From positions 1 to 17,547 of the forward strand of contig CAZYVU010000047.1 of assembly GCA_964651435.1 (NCBI GenBank): a stretch of DNA of 17,547 nucleotides. Reading direction: 5' to 3'. The DNA comes from CAZYVU01 sp964651435 (GTDB lineage Bacteria; Desulfobacterota; Syntrophorhabdia; Syntrophorhabdales; CAYQXL01). The position numbers and the translations under genes were made by a program. Shown here in pieces: positions 5,927 through 12,966 of this stretch (position 1 is the stretch's first letter; each line of letters opens with the position of its first letter). The notes beneath the pieces are model-generated. The model did no database searches and was not told the origin of the DNA. It was given only the letters and a program-made list of their open reading frames with translations.

Positions 5927-7285
5927 TCATTTAGGCGGAAAGAGCACGTTCTTAATGCCGTGAACGGCTGCGCCGGGCCTTCGAAGTGCCTTTAGTATGA
6001 CGCTGGGGTTGACGGCATTGACGAGGAGCAGGTAGTGGTTTATTTTGTTCCGGTATCGCGTAATGTCTGATGCCGTCAGGTGCTTGAGCTTGAGAGGCAT
6101 CCTGCCCATGATGCTGTTCTCGGCATTATCGTATTCGTCGTAGTTTTTGATGTTCAGGATGTCGTGCTCGACGGCGTAGGCGTAGAGGTCGTTACCCGGA
6201 AAGGCCGTTGTGGTAAAGACGATCCAACTTCGGGGCTTAATGCGCTTCACGAGCTCGTAGGTCATCTGCAGGTCCTCGACGGTCTCTTCCGGTGCCCCGA
6301 GCATGAGATAGGCGTGGGGCAGGATGCCGAGCTCATGGCACCACCGGAAGGCCTGCTCCACCTGTTCGATGGTGGCATGTTTTCTAAAGAATTCGAGGGT
6401 ACGGGGGGAACCTGTCTCCACACCGAAGCCAAGCTGCATACATCCTGTGGCCTTCATGAGCTTTAGCTTGTCGTAGGTTATCGTATCGACACGCGAATTT
6501 GCCTGCCACCGAATTTTTAAGTTCTTCCTTTTCAGCTCGGCGGCAAATTCATCAAACCACGGTCCGGGCAAGACGGTAAGCGTGTCGTCCTTGAAACAGA
6601 TCTCCTTGTGTCCCGCCACACCTATCGCATATTCGATCTCGGCGACAACATTCGCCGCAGAGCGATGGCGCACCTTCTTCCCGAAGAGGTGATCGATCAT
6701 CGGCTTGCAGTAGAGGCAGTTAAAGGGACACCCGCGGCTCGCAACCATGCCGATGGTTGGGTAGTGGCTATAGTCGATCAGATCTCGCGCAGGAAAAGGC
6801 AAGCTGTCGAGGTCGGCGATGAAATCGCACCGCGGGTTGATCTTTATCTTGCCGTCGACCTTCGATGCGATTCCCGGACAGTCGTGGCCCCTTCCTTGGG
6901 CGAACAGATCGGCAAACTGCGCGACCGCCTGCTCGCCCTCGCCGAGGAGGGCGTAGTCAAACCCCTTTTCCAGTACCTCGTCGGGCATAATGGTAGCGTG
7001 GGGGCCCCCTATAACGGTGGGGACTTTGGGAGTGACGGCTTTCACGTATGCCAGAATCTCCAGGGCCTTGCCAAAAAGGGGTGAGCTTGAGGAGAAGCCT
7101 ATCCAGTCTGCGTCCGGCAGGTCTGAGGCCAAAGCCCCCAGGTCTTTAACGAAGGTCAGGTCGTGAGCGGCTACCGTGTGGCCGAGGCGACGCAACGTGG
7201 CGGCTATATAAAGCAATCCCAGGGGTTCTTCCAGGCCTCCCGCCAGGCGCGTCCTGTATCTCGGATATATAAGGACAATTTTCAT
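5927..7285 (-). CDS. B12-binding-type radical SAM protein (BchE/methylase-like)
   Basis: The 452-residue product has an N-terminal Rossmann-like cobalamin-binding-type domain (about residues 1-150; 'MKIVLIYPRYR', 'WIGFSSSS', 'VIGGPHAT', 'YALLGEGEQA'). A radical SAM domain follows with Cys186, Cys190 and Cys193 in 'SRGCPFNCLYC' for the [4Fe-4S] cluster, then 'GFGVETGSP' and 'LMLGAPEET' typical of this subfamily. The cobalamin domain lacks the DxHxxG motif, as is common in this group, so B12 binding is uncertain. Such enzymes methylate or cyclise unreactive carbons in lipids, porphyrin-like rings or antibiotics; the substrate is unknown here. GGGAG lies 9 nt before the ATG. The methyltransferase gene ends 42 nt upstream on the same strand, so the two are probably co-transcribed. 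Confidence 0.9.
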   Translation of the reverse strand: MKIVLIYPRYRTRLAGGLEEPLGLLYIAATLRRLGHTVAAHDLTFVKDLGALASDLPDADWIGFSSSSPLFGKALEILAYVKAVTPKVPTVIGGPHATIMPDEVLEKGFDYALLGEGEQAVAQFADLFAQGRGHDCPGIASKVDGKIKINPRCDFIADLDSLPFPARDLIDYSHYPTIGMVASRGCPFNCLYCKPMIDHLFGKKVRHRSAANVVAEIEYAIGVAGHKEICFKDDTLTVLPGPWFDEFAAELKRKNLKIRWQANSRVDTITYDKLKLMKATGCMQLGFGVETGSPRTLEFFRKHATIEQVEQAFRWCHELGILPHAYLMLGAPEETVEDLQMTYELVKRIKPRSWIVFTTTAFPGNDLYAYAVEHDILNIKNYDEYDNAENSIMGRMPLKLKHLTASDITRYRNKINHYLLLVNAVNPSVILKALRRPGAAVHGIKNVLFPPK

Positions 7286-7327
7286 GTGCCCATTCTCCCG
7301 ATTACTTAAAGACCCCTCAATCTGGAT

Positions 7328-8074
7328 TCATTTTCCCTCAGCCCCCGTGAGTACGGCAACGAGAAGGTCGCTCTCAGGGCTGTAAGGGCTACCCGCATAG
7401 TCTCCGTAGCAGCTTATCATTGTAAGGCCTGTTGACCGTAGCAGTCTGTCAAGCTCAGGCCTGTCCAGAGGATAGAGGGAGACTGAGTTCTCGATGGTAG
7501 CCCCTGTGGCTTTCACAATGAGTCTTGTCTCGAAGTCGAGCAGGGGGCTGTCTGAGCGATAATGGTACCGTCGTTCGAAGCGCACTTTTCCGTTGTCGAT
7601 GAGCGGCAGCTCCTCGATGTGGCGACCAATAATCCGTTCGTAATTGAGGATCTGAAAAACGAAACGGCCGCCGGGGGTGAGCAAGCGGGCCACCCGTGCC
7701 AGAAATCCCGAGATCATCTCCGGCGAGCGCAAATGTACAAGGGTGTTGCCCAGACAGAGAATAAGTGAGAATTGCTCAGCGCGGAAAACCTCATCTATGG
7801 TCGTCATATCCCCCACGGCAAAGGCGACGGTTGGACTGTTCTCCGCCGTGAGCCGCGATTCGGCGATGGCAATCATCGTTGGATCAAGGTCGATGCCGAT
7901 GATGCGCCTGGCTCTTGTTGCGAGGTAGAGCGGGATCGTTCCTGTCGAAGAGCCTACGTCGAGCACGGAATCGGAGGCCCTGTCAAGGCCCAGAGAAACG
8001 AGAAACCCTTTTAGGGTATCGCTTAACGGAAAGATATCGTCATAGTGGGGTGCTATGCTTTCGTAGAATTCCAA
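7328..8074 (-). CDS. Class I SAM-dependent methyltransferase, TTG start
   Basis: The 248-residue product opens with 'EFYESIAPHYDDIFPLS', common in small-molecule methyltransferases. It has the SAM-binding motif I 'VLDVGSSTG' at residues 37-45, the acidic 'GIDLDP' near 59-64, 'FAVGDM' and the 'LILCLGNTLVHL' motif IV region, then 'LTPGGRFVFQI'. The rest is a beta-rich cap that could hold the acceptor. The acceptor is unknown. The codon at the start is TTG (8074-8072), placed 4 nt after AGGAGG; no ATG lies in frame nearby. It is the first gene of a pair with the radical SAM gene, so both may act on one product. Confidence 0.87.
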   Translation of the reverse strand: MEFYESIAPHYDDIFPLSDTLKGFLVSLGLDRASDSVLDVGSSTGTIPLYLATRARRIIGIDLDPTMIAIAESRLTAENSPTVAFAVGDMTTIDEVFRAEQFSLILCLGNTLVHLRSPEMISGFLARVARLLTPGGRFVFQILNYERIIGRHIEELPLIDNGKVRFERRYHYRSDSPLLDFETRLIVKATGATIENSVSLYPLDRPELDRLLRSTGLTMISCYGDYAGSPYSPESDLLVAVLTGAEGK

Positions 8075-8100
8075 TGTCCCTCCTGTCGATGCAACCTTCC

Positions 8101-8124
8101 ATCGGGGCCTTTGGCAGCCCCGAT
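8101..8124 (-). promoter_or_regulatory. Leader hairpin upstream of the methyltransferase gene
   Basis: A perfect 8-bp inverted repeat ATCGGGGC/GCCCCGAT with an 8-nt loop lies 27 nt before the TTG start codon and just before AGGAGG. It could be an mRNA-stabilising or regulatory hairpin, or a terminator of upstream readthrough, but it has no U-tract. Confidence 0.45.
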
Positions 8125-8149
8125 GTTCTGAGCCTCATTCGGTATCCAT

Positions 8150-8178
8150 ATGGTACCAAAAGCCCCTGCTCTTTGCAA
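8150..8178 (-). promoter_or_regulatory. Possible promoter for the methyltransferase and radical SAM genes
   Basis: On the minus strand TTGCAA (8178-8173) and TACCAT (8155-8150) are separated by 17 nt, each matching about four of six consensus bases. The position, 76 nt before the start codon and upstream of the leader hairpin, is sensible. The match is weak. Confidence 0.3.
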
Positions 8179-8284
8179 TGGACGCCGGCCATCGGCCGCC
8201 CTCCCTGCCAGAGCGCAGGTGGGGGATTGAGGTACAAGGCTGCCAATATCCGCGTTGCATCCATGTTCCGTCTCGGGGGCTACG

Positions 8285-8316
8285 CGGCAGCACCCCTGTT
8301 TTCCGGGGCGCTGCCG
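8285..8316 (-). terminator. Strong hairpin after the thaumatin-like gene, possible terminator
   Basis: CGGCAGC (8285-8291) pairs with GCTGCCG (8310-8316). After one mismatch, CCCC pairs with GGGG around an 8-nt loop. The hairpin starts 21 nt after the stop codon of the thaumatin-like gene on the minus strand. No U-tract follows, so it may act as a 3' stabiliser or a U-less terminator. The rest of the 263-nt gap (8075-8337) shows no gene. Confidence 0.4.
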
Positions 8317-8337
8317 TCTATCGGCTGTCTTCTTGTG

Positions 8338-10686
8338 CTATTGTGATGGCGTTGATCCGCCGCCGTCATTGATGGTCACGCTGTAGTTGATGGGGGTCTG
8401 CTGATCGGTGCTTTGGCAGTTGTAGGTGCTTGACGTATCGTCGTACTGCCACGTGTATGCCTTCTGACAGACGGCCTTTATGTTGCGGACGTAGTCTTGC
8501 GCCCAATCGGGCCAGACCCTCTTTGCCTGGTTGGGAAGGGACGTGTCCCAGCCGCAGGTTGCACCCGGTTCCGTCGTTGTCCAGGGGCAGCACTGGGAGT
8601 AGAGATGGCTCTTTCCCGGCTCGGAATAGGGAGAGCAGCCGTAGTAGCTCTTATCGCCCGTGGGATCGTAGCATTTCGGGTTAATGGTTTCTGATTTGGG
8701 GGGATCGGCGCAGCTTATGGGCTGGGTGGTGTCGCAAACGCAACCCAGCCTTGACTTGCCTGCATTGTCGTTAGTGTAGGTCTCGGTCTTGCCCTTGTAG
8801 GTTACCGTGAAGGAGGCGTCGTTGGCGTGAACGGTCCCCGAAAAGCCAACGGGCGCCCAGCAGTATGTGTGCTTTATCGTGCCTATGGTGTCGGTGAAGG
8901 TCAAGGGTTCCGGGCAGACGGGCGACTTGTCGCAGCCGCTTAACATGCACCAGTAGGCCAGCTTCTCCGGGTTGGGGCCGATGGGCGACCAGTTGGTTCC
9001 CGTAGGCACCATGGTGACCATCTTCGTCCAGCCGTTGACAAAGCTTATGTCGTACGTATCTGTCAAGTTCTGAATCTTTGCGCCGGTGCTGTCGAGCCCG
9101 CCGTCAAAGGTCATCTCTATGCGGCTTGCCGGGGCCTCGCCGCCGCTGCTGCAGATAAAGGCGGATAGATTGTTTTGGTCTACGCAATCACCCGTTTTGC
9201 AACAGGGGGCCTCCTTGCAGTGCTTCTGCGCGCCCGTACCGGGGACATCGAAGGTGCAGTTCGTACGGAAGACAAACCCGCCGGACCAGCACGAGGGGAC
9301 TTGGACAGTCGTTGTGCCGCCCTGGGGTATCTCGACCGAAGGCGGGGTAGGTAGGGGGTGACAGTTTGCTCCATTGTTCCAACATCCCGGAATGCCGGCT
9401 ATCCAGATGGTTTCCGACGAGTTGTTCGCGAAGGTGAGCGTGTGGACCCACGGAACATCCTGTCCGTCCTTATTGTACGTAGTCGGACAGACGACGGGTA
9501 CTTTCTTGCAGACCTGGGTGCTGTTGCAGCCGTCGTTGGCGCAGGAGGTGTTGGGGCAGGTGGTGCTGGGATCGAAGCAGGCGCCGTCCTGAAGGCAGCA
9601 GTACATGTTGGCGGGGCAGTCCATGCAGGCCTTGTTCCCGTTGGTCGCGGTGCACGCAGGCGGCCCGGCAGGCGGGAAGGGCTGCGATTTGATGCAGAGG
9701 TTAAAGGTGTTTGTGTTGCAGTTGTCTCCGGCGCAGGCGGTCCCGGCGCAGGTCTTGTTGCCGTTGTCGATGCAGGTGCCGTCCTTGGTGCAGCAGAGCT
9801 GGCCGGGCTGGCAGGTGTCAACGCACTTTTTCTCGGTGGCGCCGTAGGAGGCCGTACACGTTCTCGGCAGGATCATCCGTTTGTCGCAGACGCTTGTTGC
9901 GGTGCAGTTTGAGCCCATGCATCCGCCGCCGCAGGTCTGAAGCGTATGGGGATTAAAGCAGCTACCGTCGGCTTTGCAGCAGTAGGCCCCGTAGGGGCAT
10001 TGCGTACATTTCGTATCGGCTGTCGTGCAGACGGGCGGATTCAGCGTTGGCGTAATCGGCGCTACGTTGCAGACGTTCGTGTTGGTGCACTGTGGGGCGC
10101 ATGAGCCGGCGCAGCCGCCCGAATCAAAGCAGGCACCGTCATCCTTGCAGCACCACTTGCCGATGGGGCACGCCATGCACTTTGCGTCGGTAGCCGTACA
10201 GTTGCCGGGCGTGATGGGACCTGTCTTCGGTACGTTGCAGACGTTGCTCTCAGTGCACCCGCTCACGCTGCATGAGCCGGCGCAGCCGCCCGGGTCAAAG
10301 CAGGCACCGTCATCCTTGCAGCACCACTTGCCCTGCGCGCACCCCGTGCACTTTGTGTCGCCGGCCCCGCAATCGCTCGGGCTTATCTGTTTTCTCGTGC
10401 ACACGTTCTCATCCGTGCAGGCTGTGTTGCACATTGTTCCGACGCAGCTCGTGGCTCCCATGGGCAGGCACGAACCGTCCAGCTTGCAGCAGGGCTGTCC
10501 CACGGCGCACTTCGAGCAATCGCTTGAGCTGGTGCATTGGTTCCAGGCCGAGCTACCGGACAGGATCGCCCCGTCGGCGGCCAACAGCAAGAGGACGGCC
10601 AACAGCAGGGCTGCCGGCATGATGCATCCCGGCCTTGCGGGCCTTCCCGTCGATGCTCTATGTTCATGAAGGCATGGCTGCTTCAT
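8338..10686 (-). CDS. Secreted protein with six Cys-rich repeats and a C-terminal thaumatin-like domain
   Basis: The 782-residue product has an N-terminal signal segment ('AALLLAVLLLLAADGAIL', about residues 25-42). From about residue 48 to 400 come six repeats of about 57 residues, each with roughly ten Cys and the core 'W/L-CC-K-x-DG-x-CF'. The rest (about 412-772) matches the thaumatin/PR-5 fold: 'HTLTFANNSSETIWIAG', 'FVFRTNCTFD', 'KTGDC', 'RIEMTFDGG', 'DTYDISFVNGW', 'GCDKSPVCP', 'YSQCCPW' and 'KAYTWQYDDTSSTYNC'. The Arg474, Glu524, Asp543, Asp546 and possibly Asp586 line up with the acidic-cleft residues of plant thaumatin-like proteins. These proteins bind or cut beta-glucans or other glycans; the role here is unknown. 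AAGGAGG lies 8 nt before the ATG, so the upstream open frame to 10743 is not used. The PQQ-like propeller gene lies 65 nt upstream. Confidence 0.85.
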   Translation of the reverse strand: MKQPCLHEHRASTGRPARPGCIMPAALLLAVLLLLAADGAILSGSSAWNQCTSSSDCSKCAVGQPCCKLDGSCLPMGATSCVGTMCNTACTDENVCTRKQISPSDCGAGDTKCTGCAQGKWCCKDDGACFDPGGCAGSCSVSGCTESNVCNVPKTGPITPGNCTATDAKCMACPIGKWCCKDDGACFDSGGCAGSCAPQCTNTNVCNVAPITPTLNPPVCTTADTKCTQCPYGAYCCKADGSCFNPHTLQTCGGGCMGSNCTATSVCDKRMILPRTCTASYGATEKKCVDTCQPGQLCCTKDGTCIDNGNKTCAGTACAGDNCNTNTFNLCIKSQPFPPAGPPACTATNGNKACMDCPANMYCCLQDGACFDPSTTCPNTSCANDGCNSTQVCKKVPVVCPTTYNKDGQDVPWVHTLTFANNSSETIWIAGIPGCWNNGANCHPLPTPPSVEIPQGGTTTVQVPSCWSGGFVFRTNCTFDVPGTGAQKHCKEAPCCKTGDCVDQNNLSAFICSSGGEAPASRIEMTFDGGLDSTGAKIQNLTDTYDISFVNGWTKMVTMVPTGTNWSPIGPNPEKLAYWCMLSGCDKSPVCPEPLTFTDTIGTIKHTYCWAPVGFSGTVHANDASFTVTYKGKTETYTNDNAGKSRLGCVCDTTQPISCADPPKSETINPKCYDPTGDKSYYGCSPYSEPGKSHLYSQCCPWTTTEPGATCGWDTSLPNQAKRVWPDWAQDYVRNIKAVCQKAYTWQYDDTSSTYNCQSTDQQTPINYSVTINDGGGSTPSQ
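9490..10540 (-). repeat. Six tandem Cys-rich coding repeats (about 171 bp unit)
   Basis: This part of the thaumatin-like gene is built of six units near 171 bp. Units two and three are almost identical over 62 bp: 10271-10332 and 10100-10161 differ at only two adjacent bases and are offset by exactly 171 bp. The others have diverged, with insertions in units five and six. This points to stepwise tandem duplication, the latest being units two and three. Confidence 0.8.
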
Positions 10687-10751
10687 AGAAAATACCTCCT
10701 TATCGTAGTGTGGTTTTGATCGTCCTTTCATCAACGGGCCCAATGAGAGAG

Positions 10752-12098
10752 TTACCGGGCCGAGTAGGCGCGCACCGTGAAGGCATACCCTGCGTCATCG
10801 ACCATTGCGGCTCCCCCGGCGTAGACACCCCCGGCTGTAGCGCAGACGGCGAAGGCATCGCCGAATCCTCCGACAACGCCTTCCTGGGGCAGGAAATTCT
10901 CCCAGATGATGTCGCCCGTCCGGGCCTCGTAAGCCCTGACAGTGAGGGCGCTGCCGTCTTTTGCCGTTCCTGCTCCATATATCGTGGTCTGGATGGCGGC
11001 AAGGGCAAAGACGCCGTTTTCTTCAATGTTGTATCCCCCCTCTGTGCTGGACCAGAGCAGTTTGCCCTTCGCCGCGTCGTAGGCCCGCACCGTGTAGGCC
11101 CTTCCCGCGCTGGGTCTGGTGGTGAAGCCCCCCACAAAGACCCTTGTCCCCTGCACAAGGACGGAATAGGCTGCATCGTGAAAATATTTGTAGCCGTTGA
11201 ATAGGTCTTCCCAGATGAGCCTGCCCGTTGCCGCGTCATAGGCGCGAATGGCGAAGGCATTGCCCCCGTCCTGGTTGTGGATGGAGCCGGCCGCGTACAC
11301 CCTGTTAAAGGTTGCTGTTACCGCTGTGGCGAATGAGCGAACGCGAACGCCCTCGGTCCCTTTGGCGTCAGACCACTGCACGTCTTCCCAGAGCAGTTTC
11401 CCCTGCGCATTGTAGGCCCTGACGGCAAAGCCGTCACGAAAGTTTGCATCGTCGTAAAACGTGCCAACGGCGAAGATCCTTCCTGAGTTGAAGGTCGTGG
11501 CCAGGGCGTTGCCCTTCTTCGCCTCCGTACCGTCCTTGCTTCTTTCCCAAAGAATGGTCCCTTTTGTGGTGTTGAGGGCGAGGACGGTAAAGAACCCCTC
11601 AAGCTGATCGGGCTCAACCCGCGTCCCTGCCACAAAGGCCCGCGTCGCGTAGGCGTCGAGGGCAAGGCTGCTGGGTATCATGGAGCCGCTTTCCGGCCAG
11701 AACTGTTGCCAAAGCTCCGTGCCGTTGGCTGCGCTGAGGGCCTTCACGAACATGCGATGCGCATCCCCGGACCTTAGCTCGGTGCCCGTCGCATAGACCC
11801 GGCCCGCAAAGGCCTTCAGGGCCTTGGCTGACGTTCCCTCGGCGCCGCTGTCGGTCCAGACCGGTACGCCCGTCTTTACATCGTAGGCAGCGAGGGCAGA
11901 GCGCCCGTTGAGAAGGTCATCACCAAGCCATGTCTGTCCTGCAGAGTACAGGCGATTACCGAGGCAGGAGAGCGACTCCGCCCATCCCGACTGGTCCTCC
12001 ATGTACCGGGTCGTCCATAGGACCCCTCCCGATTGGGCGGCGCAGACGCCGCCGAAAAAGATCACAAGGCAAGCTGCAGCGAGACATCTTGTGAGCAT
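10752..12098 (-). CDS. Secreted PQQ-like (BamB-type) eight-bladed beta-propeller protein
   Basis: The 448-residue product has a signal peptide ('CLAAACLVIFFGGVCAA', cleavage near residue 21). Repeats of about 50-55 residues follow, each with 'VRAYDAATGRLIWEDLF'-type strands and a preceding 'VYAAGS'-type strand. I count seven full motifs, plus the N-terminal 'GGVLW' that pairs with the C-terminal 'FTVRAYSAR' to close an eighth blade. The quinone-binding and metal ligands of true quinoprotein dehydrogenases are not evident, so a structural or binding role is more likely than enzymatic oxidation. AGGAGG precedes the ATG at 12098. It is the promoter-proximal gene of a pair with the thaumatin-like gene and is divergent from the small and giant surface protein genes. 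Confidence 0.85.
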   Translation of the reverse strand: MLTRCLAAACLVIFFGGVCAAQSGGVLWTTRYMEDQSGWAESLSCLGNRLYSAGQTWLGDDLLNGRSALAAYDVKTGVPVWTDSGAEGTSAKALKAFAGRVYATGTELRSGDAHRMFVKALSAANGTELWQQFWPESGSMIPSSLALDAYATRAFVAGTRVEPDQLEGFFTVLALNTTKGTILWERSKDGTEAKKGNALATTFNSGRIFAVGTFYDDANFRDGFAVRAYNAQGKLLWEDVQWSDAKGTEGVRVRSFATAVTATFNRVYAAGSIHNQDGGNAFAIRAYDAATGRLIWEDLFNGYKYFHDAAYSVLVQGTRVFVGGFTTRPSAGRAYTVRAYDAAKGKLLWSSTEGGYNIEENGVFALAAIQTTIYGAGTAKDGSALTVRAYEARTGDIIWENFLPQEGVVGGFGDAFAVCATAGGVYAGGAAMVDDAGYAFTVRAYSAR

Positions 12099-12191
12099 TG
12101 TGCCCTCCTCCTAACGGATATGTTTAGTTGTTCCGCATGTTCTTCGGCCTGATTCCCAACCCCTTACGTGATTCCGCGGTCCACCTACCTG

Positions 12192-12221
12192 AGTATAGAT
12201 AGGTGTCCTGGAACCTGTCAA
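12192..12221 (-). promoter_or_regulatory. Sigma70-type promoter of the propeller and thaumatin-like genes
   Basis: On the minus strand a perfect TTGACA (12221-12216) and TATACT (12197-12192) are separated by 18 nt, about 94 nt before the start codon. Its -35 box lies 36 nt from the -35 box of the divergent promoter, so one regulator between 12222 and 12257 could control both directions. Confidence 0.6.
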
Positions 12222-12257
12222 TCGATTTTTGGTATGCCCTGAGACCTGGAAAAAACC

Positions 12258-12286
12258 TTGCGCTTCTTGTGAAACGCGCCTATAAT
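12258..12286 (+). promoter_or_regulatory. Sigma70-type promoter of the small and giant surface protein genes
   Basis: TTGCGC (12258-12263) and a perfect TATAAT (12281-12286) are separated by 17 nt. It lies about 206 nt before the first plus-strand start codon, leaving an unusually long leader. Confidence 0.55.
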
Positions 12287-12492
12287 CTAAAACGCAAGGG
12301 TGATGGGAACGTCGGTGCTGGAGGGGTCCGGTGAAGCAATCAGCATGTCGCCGTTGTTCTAATCTTTTTAAAATAAGAAACAGGTATGAAGGCCCTTTGT
12401 GCAGGCATGGGTGTTCCGGCATGAGACGACGAAGGCCGCATGGAATTGCAGCGTAGAGCGGTGCAAGGGTGTTGATAAAGAGGGGAGGGGGT
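12287..12492 (+). other. Long 5' leader without a recognised element
   Basis: About 200 nt separate the predicted promoter from the start codon at 12493. It includes a TCTTTTTAAAAT tract near 12363-12374 and ends in a G-rich ribosome site (GGGGAGGGGGT). I compared it by eye with the consensus of c-di-GMP, cobalamin, glycine and SAM/SAH riboswitches and found no match. No convincing short ORF stands out. Confidence 0.4.
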
Positions 12493-12804
12493 ATGTCGAC
12501 AAAATTGAGTTGGCGCTGGAGGCTGGGGAATCGGCTGTCTCTCGTTCTCTTCCTGGCGGGGTTCATTACTCTTGGCGTGACGTGGAGCGAGTGCTTTGCC
12601 TCGGGTGCTGTGAGCCTGCCGCGGACAGGCCAAACGCAGTGCTACTCATCTGTTCACACTTCCGGCGCCGGTACGGGTAACGGGACGGTTTTGTACAACA
12701 TTGACCCGAACCCCGGCAAGTCGGCACGAAGCGGCACCATATCCGTCATCCTGACGCAGAACAACAAGAAAAAGGCATTTACGGTGCGGCAGGGGAATAA
12801 GTAG
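12493..12804 (+). CDS. Small secreted protein, probable internally deleted paralogue of the giant DUF1566/BACON protein
   Basis: The 103-residue product has a signal peptide (hydrophobic 'LSLVLFLAGFITLGVTW', cleavage near 'CFA|SG'). 'SGAVSLPRTGQTQCYSS' follows, matching the mature start of the neighbouring giant protein ('GAITLPKTGQTKCYSG'). It then passes directly into 'SGAGTGNGTVLYNIDPN' and ends 'KKKAFTVRQGNK', matching the last half of the giant protein's final BACON-like domain ('GTGTGNGTVEYGVDEN', 'KKKAFTVRQANK'). Everything between is missing. The join lies at the Ala-Gly-Thr-Gly motif present at both ends of the giant protein. It has a G-rich ribosome site and promoter, so it may still be made and secreted. 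An incomplete BACON half-fold may not be stable. It could be a functional mini-protein, a decaying duplicate, or an assembly error at repeats. Confidence 0.65.
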   Translation: MSTKLSWRWRLGNRLSLVLFLAGFITLGVTWSECFASGAVSLPRTGQTQCYSSVHTSGAGTGNGTVLYNIDPNPGKSARSGTISVILTQNNKKKAFTVRQGNK

Positions 12805-12966
12805 CGCTGAGATAAGGTTTTCTGCCATGATGCGAGGCGGTGAATACGGGTCAGCCCGGTTAGTCCAAGGAGCGGATGTGCGCGACGGCTTGGCGAACCG
12901 GAGAGGGCGTTGTCCTCGTGACGTCGCTATTCAAGAATGGCATTGCCACGTAGAAGGAGGGTCTTC

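Noticed and set aside
8040..8264. 74-residue minus-strand open frame before the methyltransferase
   Set aside because: It overlaps the leader hairpin and probable promoter, lacks a ribosome site, and its composition is not protein-like.
10025..10669. Plus-strand 214-residue open frame
   Set aside because: It runs opposite the repeats of the thaumatin-like gene and its own 'CxLQH'-like repeats are just the reverse image; no ribosome site.
10752..12098. True PQQ-dependent dehydrogenase
   Set aside because: Only the propeller repeats are present; quinone and metal ligands and the larger size of those enzymes are missing.
12805..12966. Promoter or terminator between the small and the giant surface protein genes
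   Set aside because: Only a 4-bp CGGG/CCCG stem was found and no paired -35/-10 boxes; the gap gives no support for separate transcription.
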